Assembly: GCA_015039465.1 (NCBI GenBank)
Contig: MU130378.1
Location: forward strand, 2,788,199-2,800,079
Direction of reading: 5' to 3'
Source of the DNA: Phlegmacium glaucopus
Lineage: Eukaryota > Basidiomycota > Agaricomycetes > Agaricales > Cortinariaceae
DNA: 11,881 nt
In this document: positions 1-7,451 of the stretch, piece by piece
Layout: every line of letters begins with the position of its first letter
Position numbering within the stretch: position 1 is the first letter of the stretch
Position numbers and translations under genes: made by a program
The notes under the pieces: model-generated
Databases searched by the model: none
What the model was told of the DNA's origin: nothing
The model's input: the letters and a program-made list of their open reading frames with translations, nothing else

Positions 1-1621
1 CGATGCCTTTACTGTCTCGGATGGTGCGAAGGTTTGCGGAGATGTTCTCTGTAGCTAGACTGTGCTTGCGCTCAACTGGCGCGACTGGTAGGCTTGAATT
101 ATGAGGTGAGGCATGAACAGGTGACATGCATGCATCGAGTGCAGAGACTAGAATGACTGCGGATGGGTGCGAGTGCTGGCTAAGTTCGTGAATGGGAGCT
201 TCTGATATCGCAGAAGAAGGGGGAATAGAGTGCGCTTGTGATTTCAAAATGTGGAAAACGCTAGCTGGGTTCAATACCATACTCGAGCGCTCCAAAATAT
301 TGCTAGGGGGCTGCGGTGCCCAAATCCGAATAGCAGACAATTCCGCTAAAATTGTGTCGTAAGAGTGATTGGTTGTATCAGCTTGTATTTTCGCATTTTC
401 TTCTTCCTCCGCTTTCCAGTCCTTTGCTAAAGACCAAATATCCTCCCAAACGTCCACCTTCCTCTCTTCTCTTCGCTCTAAACCATATGTGGCCGCTTCC
501 TCGCATGCTGGAGCTATGACATCTAACTTCTGCTGTTGTCCAATGACCTGAGGAAGTAGTGGCGCATAAGCGGCATCCTTAGTGGTTACAAATGGATGTT
601 CTGATGATGTCGCAATGATTGGAATAGCTGGTGCGAGGCCCTGCTTAGCCTTCACTCTAACTTCCTCCTCTTCTCTCTCCTTCTCCTTCCATCGCTTTTT
701 CTCCTCTCTCTCCTTCTCCTTCCTTCGCTCTTCCTCCTCCCGCTCCTTCTCCTTCCTTCGCTTTTTCTCTTCTCTCTCCTTCTCCTTCCTTCGCTCTTCC
801 TCCTCCCGCTCCTTCTCCTTCCTTCGCTCTTCCTCCTCCCGCTCCTTCTCCTTCCTTCGCTTTTTCTCCTCTCTCTCCTGTTCCTTTGTCTCCATTCTCT
901 CCTCCTCCTGCCATAATGCGCATACCTCCACTTGCAAACTTGCGATGCGTTGTGAAGTCCGAGACTGCGAAGTAGCTGCAGCAATCTGTGCTGGCTGAGC
1001 TGGCTGTCGAGTTGCGAAATAGGCAGGAAAAAATTCAGCACAACTCCGCAAAGCAAAACGAGTAGCTTCAAAAATTGCATCTACTTCATAAGGCAACAAA
1101 GGGTTATGCAGCGGATGAACAATTTGAAGCCTAGTGGTTACTGCAGGAATAAGAGACTGTGGTATCGCTTGCATGTATCCGCGCTGCTGCTCCTGCTTGC
1201 TGATGTAGCCTTTGCTGATTAGCCACTGAGTTAAGCCGAAATATGCTGTGTGGAAATTCGCTAAATCATCGCAAGTCGTAATTCCAAGACGCTGTCTTTT
1301 GCTAATAAGATGCTCCATGTCGCGAATAGTGTAAAGGGTGCTGGCGTTGCTGCTGGGATAAATTCGCATGATGGCCTTCTTGAAATCGCTATAAGCGGCA
1401 GTAGAGTCTCCATACTCCGGAAATGTCTTCCAACACTCCTCTGTCTCCCAATCCGTATACCCAACCATATATCTCTTCTTCTTCTCCTCATCCTCTAACG
1501 CAAACCTGCTGTACAACCTATCCAAGTGCTCGAAAAAGCGAAGCAATTCACGAGGCTTCGCTTTATCAAAGAACGGCGCGGTAGCTTCACCAGGAAGTGG
1601 TAGATATAACTCGTGGTTCAT
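1..1621 (-). CDS. Ty3/gypsy-type Gag-like polyprotein, N-terminal part, runs off the left edge
   Basis: Reading the minus strand from the ATG at 1621 gives 540 codons without a stop up to the window edge. The ATG has G at -3 and follows an LTR and primer binding site by about 190 nt. Residues 1-200 resemble the Gag N-terminal domain of agaricomycete gypsy elements: a PRELLRFFEHLDRLY helix, then EEKKKRYMVGYTDWETEE, a FKKAIMRIYP segment, and AYFGLTQWLISKGYIS near residue 140. Such proteins bind the element RNA and assemble the particle in the cytoplasm. Residues about 241-320 are a highly charged Glu/Lys/Arg repeat. Residues 321-540 are Ala/Pro/Ser-rich with a short WEDIWSLAKDWKAEEEE helix. No zinc knuckle, protease or polymerase is reached before the edge. 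The frame is intact, so the copy may be young. Family assignment rests on recognition from memory. Confidence 0.8.
   Translation of the reverse strand, partial: MNHELYLPLPGEATAPFFDKAKPRELLRFFEHLDRLYSRFALEDEEKKKRYMVGYTDWETEECWKTFPEYGDSTAAYSDFKKAIMRIYPSSNASTLYTIRDMEHLISKRQRLGITTCDDLANFHTAYFGLTQWLISKGYISKQEQQRGYMQAIPQSLIPAVTTRLQIVHPLHNPLLPYEVDAIFEATRFALRSCAEFFPAYFATRQPAQPAQIAAATSQSRTSQRIASLQVEVCALWQEEERMETKEQEREEKKRRKEKEREEEERRKEKEREEEERRKEKEREEKKRRKEKEREEEERRKEKEREEKKRWKEKEREEEEVRVKAKQGLAPAIPIIATSSEHPFVTTKDAAYAPLLPQVIGQQQKLDVIAPACEEAATYGLERREERKVDVWEDIWSLAKDWKAEEEENAKIQADTTNHSYDTILAELSAIRIWAPQPPSNILERSSMVLNPASVFHILKSQAHSIPPSSAISEAPIHELSQHSHPSAVILVSALDACMSPVHASPHNSSLPVAPVERKHSLATENISANLRTIRDSKGI
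662..897 (-). repeat. 33-bp coding minisatellite in Gag, 11-residue charged helix
   Basis: Six full units and one partial unit of 33 bp code for EREE(EE/KK)RRKEK, the fourth to sixth residues alternating between EE and KK types. The unit is a multiple of 3, so copy number can change without breaking the frame. Because of the CTC/CTT/TTC composition, all minus frames stay open here and give misleading shadow reading frames rich in Gly or Arg. The E/K/R pattern suits a single alpha helix or a hendecad coiled coil. Confidence 0.85.
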
Positions 1622-1810
1622 CGCGTTTTTGTGAGGTGAGCAAAGCTAGGTCAAGTACGAATGCTGATGGTTCGCTTGATGGGCGCGAACCAAGCCCCTT
1701 TGTCTGCGTCGGCTTCTCTTGAATGGCCAGTGACTGATTTGTGAGACTAGTAGAGACTGTGGTGTTTTTGAAGAGAAATGAACAAGAACCCCTCGCGGTG
1801 GGCTCCAATT
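1622..1810 (-). other. Leader between LTR and Gag start
   Basis: This 189-bp untranslated leader holds the primer binding site at its LTR end. No reading frame of its own is convincing; short frames here are not conserved in style with Gag. Confidence 0.6.
1791..1807 (-). other. Primer binding site of the left LTR element
   Basis: Three bases inside the LTR end, the minus strand reads TGGAGCCCACCGCGAGG, a TGG-initiated stretch complementary to a tRNA 3' end finishing in CTCC A. The matching tRNA would have acceptor strands GCCCACC/GGTGGGC and discriminator base U, which is typical of tRNA-Cys (and of Gln in yeast). The complement beyond 1791 continues into a GGGGTTC-like part. It primes minus-strand DNA synthesis. 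The tRNA identity is inference. Confidence 0.6.
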
Positions 1811-2538
1811 TGATGTACCGGCGGTGGGGACAGACCGCAAGTAGTACGTAGTTCGTGGGGTTGATGTAGTTCTCTTCAATAGGTGACAGTGAGGTTTTAT
1901 GAGGTGCGAAGGTTCGCTTTAAAGTGCGAGATAAAGCGCAGAAAAAGCGAAGTGTGCAGGATGATTTTTAAGGAGTGCAAGAGTAGCTTAGTACGACGTT
2001 CCAAAGGTGGGATCAAAAGTGTGGTAATTTCGTCTCCCCCCCTCTTCTCTTGTTACCCTACTTGCTACTGCTAATAATATAGTAACTAGCAATAGCTAAG
2101 TGCGGAAAGGTGAAACAAGAATGTAAAATGTGGGTTAAAGCGGAGTCACATGGATCCGGTAAATTGGTAATGAAACATAGGAGATAAGAGCCAAATAAAG
2201 GGGACAAGATAAAAATAAAGGTGATGAGTAATACAGTCACCTGAGTGATTGTTTGAGTCGTGTTTAATGATTGCAAGAACAGCTGGCAACTGCAAATGAT
2301 AATGCGAATATTGGTGATGACTGCAAGTGTCTGCGATGATCTGCAAGTGTTCTGCGATGAGCTGCGAGTATGTGCGAGTATGTGCGATGACCTGTGATGA
2401 TCTGCGATAATCTGCGATGACCTGCGATGATCTGCAAGTATCCGCAATGATATATGAGCATCCGCGAGTATACTGCAAAGGTTGTGAAACCGCGAAAATG
2501 GTGCGTTTACATCCCTAGACGTCTCCTGGGTCCTATCA
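1811..2538 (-). mobile_element. 5' LTR of the left Ty3/gypsy-type element
   Basis: The segment starts TGATGTACC and ends CCTATCA on the plus strand, giving TG...CA ends. It is repeated in the same orientation at 5828-6576. The Gag frame and primer binding site lie to its left, so on the minus strand this is the upstream (5') LTR that carries the promoter. Length is 728 bp. An internal satellite of about 10 bp occupies 2321-2480. The last bases before the shared sequence breaks off on the right are ACGG, so the exact outer edge is uncertain by about 4 bp. Confidence 0.8.
2321..2480. repeat. About 10-bp satellite inside the LTR
   Basis: Roughly fourteen degenerate units of CTGCGATGAT type (variants CTGCGATGAC, CTGCAAGTGT, TGTGCGAGTA) follow one another. 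The solo LTR copy has two more units (20 bp), which accounts for nearly all the length difference between the two LTRs. Translation of either strand gives low-complexity frames that should not be called genes. Confidence 0.8.
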
Positions 2539-2569
2539 ACGGATGACGTCGACGACGACTACACGGCTA

Positions 2570-2900
2570 CCCCCCCCCTCTACAGGGGGGGTTATTTATT
2601 TCAATGGACGGCGTCGACGTCGACGAACGACAACATGTACAAATAACGACACACCTGAACAACAACACACCCGAACAACAACACATCCGAACAACAACAC
2701 ACCCGAACAACGACGACACGTGCGAACAACAACATGCAAACAACAACGACAAACCCCCCTCCTGGGGGGTTTTTTCATATGTTTAATAGACTCGACAACC
2801 CACACGACGATGACCCCCCCTCACGGGGGGTTTATTTTTATCTATTACACTACCACAGCCCTCATACGACGATGATGACCCCCTCACTGGGGGTTTATTT
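2570..2900 (+). repeat. Array of four C-run/G-run hairpins with T-rich tails
   Basis: Four stems occur in a row: C9-TCTACA-G7 (2570-2591), C6-TCCT-G6 (2754-2769), C7-TCAC-G6 (2814-2830) and C5-TCACT-G5 (2879-2893). Each is followed by a T-rich tail (TTATTTATTT, TTTTTT, TTTATTTTTA, TTTATTTAGA). Each is preceded by an ACGAC/ACGATGA-type stretch. The last three are spaced about 60-65 bp apart. They resemble bacterial intrinsic terminators in form, but the context is eukaryotic, so I treat them as repeat units of unknown role. The array abuts the left LTR. Confidence 0.8.
2651..2714. repeat. 16-bp minisatellite, four units
   Basis: Four head-to-tail units of ACACCCGAACAACAAC (2651, 2667, 2683, 2699) differ at one or two bases each. 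Looser AAC/GAC-rich copies continue to about 2750. It lies between the first and second hairpins of the surrounding array. Confidence 0.9.
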
Positions 2901-3049
2901 AGATTTTAATATACTATAATTATTAATTACTTATTAATGTGAATTTGTATTTATATAATTTTCAATGTATATCTTACAATCAAAAAATTGCCAAGATTAA
3001 GGAAAAATTAAATGAAACAAAATATGTCAATGACTTAACTGATTTCACT

Positions 3050-3137
3050 GGAATCCACCAGGAATTTACTAGGAATCCACCAGGAATCCACCAGGAATTC
3101 ACTAGGAATCCACCAGGAATCCACCAGGAATCCACCA
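3050..3137. repeat. 11-bp satellite, eight units
   Basis: Eight units of GGAATCCACCA (variants GGAATTTACTA and GGAATTCACTA) run without gaps. Degenerate GGATTCCTCCA copies continue to about 3225. Because 11 is not a multiple of 3, the apparent reading frame across it is simply the array translated in three phases, not a gene. Confidence 0.9.
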
Positions 3138-3246
3138 GGAATATTCCCATTTACCAGGAATTCCAGGATTCCTCCAGGATTCCTCCAGGATTCCGGGCAG
3201 TCCGGGCGGATTCCTGGAGGAAGACGTGGGGGAGTGTAAAGTTCAG

Positions 3247-3328
3247 GGTCTTGAGCTCACAAGAGAGTGGCTGCTGGAAAAGTTGGTTGGTGATCTTGGA
3301 GACCACTGATTAACCCCAAGGTTGGGTT
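3247..3328 (+). repeat. Left arm of an 82-bp inverted repeat
   Basis: This arm is the reverse complement of 4483-4564 with 5 mismatches in 82 bp and no gaps. Four of the five differences are transitions. The core includes GGCTGCTGGAAAAGTTGG-type sequence and TTAACCCCAAGG at the inner end. It is either the terminus of a 1.3-kb foldback element or one of two short repeats inserted in opposite directions. Confidence 0.85.
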
Positions 3329-3970
3329 TGCTAAGCAGTCGTGTCACATTCTCGTCACAAGCAATATTGATGTAGATACTGGACACAAAAACTTGAATAT
3401 GATACGAAAACTAAGTACTTATGAGCCTTATAAGCAAATGAAACTGGACAGTACACATTCACCACCTAAAACATGAAGGGAATGAACCGTCCAGGAGGTC
3501 TGTGCCCTTGTACAGGCAAATGTTAGAGAACGTAAGGACCCAGGAATCAAGTTGAATTCTAAGGTGGTTATCTTTGATAACCACCTTACACCTATATACT
3601 ACAAGCATGTGAGGCAATACCACTATATATGGCTAGGACATAATAGAAGGTAGGGTGTGTGTGATAAGTACAAAAATAGAAACTGACATCTCACAATGTC
3701 ATCGGCGAAGGGTTAACTACTACAACAATAAAGGGATGTCCATAAAGGGTAGGATGGGGAACGCAGCAATGATATGATCATAGAGTAATGGTGAAAGTAA
3801 AGGTATGCTAAGCGTAACTAGAGGCAGACACAATGAGTGTCCCCTAACAGCAAAGTTTGGTTCTTAAACAGAACACATATGCACATAATAGTTTATATGG
3901 CATGGAGGGCTACTATGTGGACTACTTAATTCCAATGCACTACTGCGCTGACTTGTAGCTATGTTCTTAT
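3329..3970. other. Non-coding interior between inverted repeat and palindrome
   Basis: About 640 bp without a credible reading frame. It contains one perfect hairpin (3560-3588) and is otherwise AT-leaning unique-looking sequence. No transposase motif was seen. Confidence 0.6.
3560..3588. repeat. Perfect 13-bp stem hairpin
   Basis: TAAGGTGGTTATC, then TTT, then GATAACCACCTTA: a 13-bp perfect stem with a 3-nt loop. No T tract follows. Its role is unknown; it could be an internal site of the surrounding foldback unit. Confidence 0.9.
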
Positions 3971-4429
3971 CACTGCTGGCACTGGGTGGTGTTTCCCTTA
4001 AAAAAACTTATTTTTAGATATGTTTTGTCATTTCCAAATAAATTTTCTCATGAAAACACAAAAAGTATTTCTGAAGGAAAAATTCTAAAAATACATCAGG
4101 GGTTTCTCATGTGTTTCCCAAAGATAAATCTTATGTTTTTTTAAAGGTTTTCCTTTCAGAAACAGCAGGGAAACACCTATTCCACCAATCACTCAGTGGA
4201 ATAAATACTGATTGGTGGAATAGCTGTTTCCCTGCTGTTTCTGAAAGGAAAACCTTTAAAAAAACATAAGATTTATCTTTGGGAAACACATGAGAAACCC
4301 CTGATGTATTTTTAGAATTTTTCCTTCAGAAATACTTTTTGTGTTTTCATGAGAAAATTTATTTGGAAATGACAAAACATATCTAAAAATAAGTTTTTCT
4401 AAGGGAAACACCACCCACTGCCAGCAGTG
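3971..4429. mobile_element. Palindromic non-autonomous transposon (foldback/MITE), CACTA-like ends
   Basis: Two 221-bp arms (3971-4191 and 4209-4429) are reverse complements with only 3 mismatches and no gaps, around a 17-bp loop. The ends read CACTGCTGG...CCAGCAGTG and are flanked on both sides by TAT (3968-3970 and 4430-4432). CACTR ends with a 3-bp duplication are the hallmark of the EnSpm/CACTA superfamily, so a source transposase of that type is inferred. No coding capacity is present. The palindrome would fold into a long double-stranded RNA if transcribed. The family assignment depends on short end motifs only. Confidence 0.75.
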
Positions 4430-4482
4430 TATCATACTAGAATCAACTGTATCATGGTCTTGTCACTCATTGCCAAATTTGG

Positions 4483-4564
4483 AACCCAGCCTTGGGGTTA
4501 ATCAGTGGTCTCCAAGTTCACCAACCAACTTTTCCAGCAGCCGCTCTCTTGCGAGCTCGAGACC
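4483..4564 (-). repeat. Right arm of the 82-bp inverted repeat
   Basis: Reverse complement of 3247-3328 at about 94 percent identity, lying 53 bp outside the right end of the palindromic element. The outer edge stops near GAGACC (4559-4564); beyond it the two flanks no longer match. Confidence 0.85.
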
Positions 4565-5827
4565 TTAGGTTTGTTTATTTGTTCAGCCATCAATTATTAG
4601 ATAAGCTCCCTCATAGTAAGAATAGCTCGTGAGACAAGCAGCTGCTTTTAGGAGCCTGTGGTTTTCTAAACCACAACGGCCTGACACAAAACAAATGAAT
4701 TATTTAACTTGAATCCAGATTTGGTTATTCTCAGATAGGTGTGACTTGTAGCTGGTTTTCTATATTGTTCCAGTACAAAGAAACAGCCGCTTTCTGTTCA
4801 TGGAGGAGACTGAGGAGTGTGAGGCTGATGGCTGCTGATGAAGAATTCAATGCTCACCTGGCCGCAGCGCTTCTTATCACAGGAGTGACTTCTGCGCAAT
4901 GAACAGTGAAATTCAACACAAAATTACCTCTGCCATCCCCAGTTCTTGTGAAAGGCATGGACCCAAGCCTTCAGTGAGGGTGTACAGTCGAGCTGGCTGC
5001 ATGGAACGGCACTGACAATGGAGGAGAGGTCTGCCTAGGAGGGATGACAAGCACCCTTGTCCAAAAACGGCAACGGGATGGGACCCGAAGAGCCTTATTT
5101 GGGCATTGGATGGATTCAAGAATCTGGAGGAGGGGTCGATACCCTCTCTCCAAATTTAGAGTTTAGAGAGCTTTTGAAAAACACCACCTGACAGGTCTAG
5201 TACCAGATTAGGACGGTATCCATGTGGCACTTCAGCACAGGACCCTACCTGTCAATAGTTTAGATTTAGAAATTCAAGTTAGCCTTATGGAAAGTCACCC
5301 AATGTCAAAAATTGCAATGCACATGAGAAGTGTCAAAAATGTCTTGTGTCTTCACCCGACGTCATATACCAACTTTCTCATCGTCGGTTCTGGTCCTGGT
5401 GGCATGGTTGTGAACGGGACCAAATTCCACATGTTTGCCTCTGCCTATCATGTTCCTACTTGGGTCTGAGTATGTCCATCTGACAGGGTCAGAGGTTGTA
5501 TCAATACCTGGTGATGCGGTTCACGTGAGAAGAGGATATCGCGGCCAAGTTATACAGGAGCGAGTAAGTCTTTATGAAATGCAGAATAGAATTGTTAATC
5601 TTGGTATTCGAAGGATAATTAAAAGATCCGACATACAAACTCATATCCAGTATTTTCCAACCTTTTACTGCAAGGCAAGGTCATTAGTTTGGGAAGCTTC
5701 CAAAGGTCGGAACTGAAGGATAGAAAAGTGAAGAATGAGATAGTAAAGCTAATGCTGATTTTCTGAGTTCTCAGTATTGAGGACTCGGTCTTATACAAAC
5801 CTGACCCTGCAAATTTGAAAACAACGG
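4565..5827. other. No convincing gene; one weak coding-like patch
   Basis: Most of this 1.26-kb stretch shows nothing recognisable. Between 5224 and 5716 two overlapping plus-strand frames look mildly protein-like. The first (5224-5469, no ATG start) contains FLIVGSGPGG at 5374-5403, a glycine pattern like the FAD-binding loop of GMC-type oxidoreductases. The second (5435-5716) is in another frame and is not recognised. No splice pair joins them convincingly. This may be a decayed gene relic or chance. A short stem GTGGTTT-TCT-AAACCAC occurs at 4658-4674. Confidence 0.3.
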
Positions 5828-6576
5828 TGATGTACCTGTGGTGGGGACAGACCACAAGTAGTACGCAGTTCGTGGGGTTGATGTAGTTCTCTTCAGTAGG
5901 TGATAGTGAGGTTTTATGAGGTGCAAAGGTTCGCTTTAAAGTGCGAGATAATGCGCAGAAAAAGCGAAGCCTGCAGGATGATTTTGAAGGAGTGCAAGAG
6001 TAGCTTAGTACAACGTTCCAAAGGTGGGATCAAAAGTGTGGTATTTCGTCCGTTCTCCTGTATGCTTTACCTTACTTGCTACTGCTAATAATATAGTAAC
6101 TAGCAAATAGCTAAGTGCGGAAAGGTGAAACAGAAATGTAAAGTGTGGGTAAAAGCGGAGTCACATGGGTCCGGTAATTTGGTAATGAAACATAGGAGAT
6201 AAGAGCCAAATAAAGGAGACAAGATAAAAATAAAGGTGATGAGTAATACAGTCACCTGAGTGACCTTTGTTTGAGTCGTGTTTAATGATTGCAAGAACAG
6301 CTGGCAACTGCAAATGATAATGCAAATGTTGGTGATGACTGCAAGCATCTGCGATGATTTGCAAGTGTTCTGCAATGAGCTGCGAGTATGTGCGAGTATG
6401 TGCGATGACCTGCAATGACCTGCAATGATCTGTGATAATCTGCAATGATCTGCAATGACCTGCAATGATCTGCAAGTATCCGCAACGATATGTGAGCATC
6501 TGCGAGTATACTGCAAAGGTTGTGAAACTGCAAAAATGGTGCGTTTACATCCCTAGACGTCTCCTGGGTCCTATCA
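5828..6576 (-). mobile_element. Solo LTR of the left element family
   Basis: This is a second copy of the 1811-2538 LTR in the same orientation, from TGATGTACC to CCTATCA (749 bp). No primer binding site lies to its left and no polypurine tract to its right, so it is a solo LTR left by recombination between two LTRs. ACGG flanks it on both sides (5824-5827 and 6577-6580; 5 bp AACGG if the last A is shared), consistent with a target duplication. Compared with the other copy it has lost many CpG dinucleotides to TpG or CpA. Confidence 0.8.
6339..6520. repeat. About 10-bp satellite inside the solo LTR
   Basis: Same array as at 2321-2480 but two units longer. Most CTGCGATGAT units have become CTGCAATGAT here, that is CpG to CpA. 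Confidence 0.8.
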
Positions 6577-7451
6577 ACGGGTCAGCATCTATTCGTGCAG
6601 TGATTGCCAGTTGGATTTTAAAAACACATGCTTCGAAAAAAGATCATTGTTGTCACAGATAAACAAATAGTTGAATACAAAGTGAGAAAGGGTGGTCTAT
6701 CATTCACAGGATCACTTCACTTCATGCTTCATTATGGAAACAGGTTCCATATGATATCATGACAGGTTGTCCACAGGCCAGGGGATGGAGTATGAAGGCG
6801 ATGTCAAGTTGTCAACACAATCAAGTTCAGGACATGCCAATCATGTGTTGCAACATGTGCTGTTTATATAATCCCCTCTGCTATCAGTCAGAGCTTGGAT
6901 CTGCCATGCTAAAAGCAACGGCCTGCTCAAACCAGTATTGCTTGCTGATGATGAAGGCCACGATATACAGACATCAGGGGAATCCCACCAATGTACATTG
7001 CATCAGTAGCTCCTCCACCATTGCCAGTTGTATCTGATAGTTGTCATAAACTGTGGTAGCCCATTGTACCATCTCAGTAGTCTGTGGTAGCCCATTGCAC
7101 CATCTCAGTAGTCTGTAGTAGCATATTCCACTATCTCAGGAGTTGCTAGTAGATTCAACATAAATATCAGTTGCTCAGATTGCACCCACACTAGCATCAG
7201 TTGTTCACATATTCTTCACTTAATTTCTGTTGCATGATCAAGTTGCAAGTAAGTTACAGTATTCTAGTTGTAGGCTTATGGTTTTCTTAAATTTATTTCA
7301 ACTTCATTTCTGTTTTAGGCTTATATTATCTGTCAGTGGAGATGCTCTGAGGTAAAACAAAATCTTACATAAGACAAGTGTTGACCAACAATTCCCAAAT
7401 TGAAAACCTGAATTAAAAGGCATATCAGATTTCTCTGACAGAGGTACTTAC
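6577..7451. other. No gene seen; AT-leaning sequence with a small tandem repeat
   Basis: About 875 bp without a convincing reading frame. The only structured item is a 31-bp triplication at 7051-7143. Confidence 0.5.
7051..7143. repeat. 31-bp tandem repeat, three units
   Basis: Units begin at 7051, 7082 and 7113 and share CTGTGGTAGCCCATT...ATCTCAGTAGT. The first two differ at one base; the third has drifted at several positions. Confidence 0.9.

Noticed and set aside
582..998. Plus-strand Ser/Phe-rich reading frame and two minus-strand frames over the same segment
   Set aside because: They are shadows of the 33-bp repeat in the Gag frame; the third minus frame is the one that stays open over 540 codons and resembles Gag.
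2058..2478. Minus-strand frames with repeated RRSSQIIADH-type peptides
   Set aside because: They translate the 10-bp LTR satellite; length not divisible by 3 gives cycling low-complexity peptides in all frames.
2754..2776. Bacterial rho-independent terminator
   Set aside because: The shape is perfect, but the surroundings are fungal retroelements; the series of four similar units fits a repeat better.
2543..2919. Thr/Pro/Asn-rich frames on both strands
   Set aside because: They arise from the hairpin array and the 16-bp minisatellite and have no conserved-looking core.
2939..3313. 124-codon plus-strand frame with GIHQEFTRNPP repeats
   Set aside because: It is the 11-bp satellite read in three phases, with unique ends that look non-coding.
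4913..5153. Two overlapping minus-strand frames
   Set aside because: Short, overlapping in different frames and without recognisable features.
2539..5827. An element bounded by the two direct LTRs at 1811-2538 and 5828-6576
   Set aside because: No primer binding site lies inside 5827 and no polypurine tract at 2539; the primer site and Gag lie on the other side of the left LTR, so the right LTR is solo.
6759..7037. 92-codon plus-strand frame rich in Cys and Met
   Set aside because: No motif, no splice partners and no coding-like bias; treated as chance.
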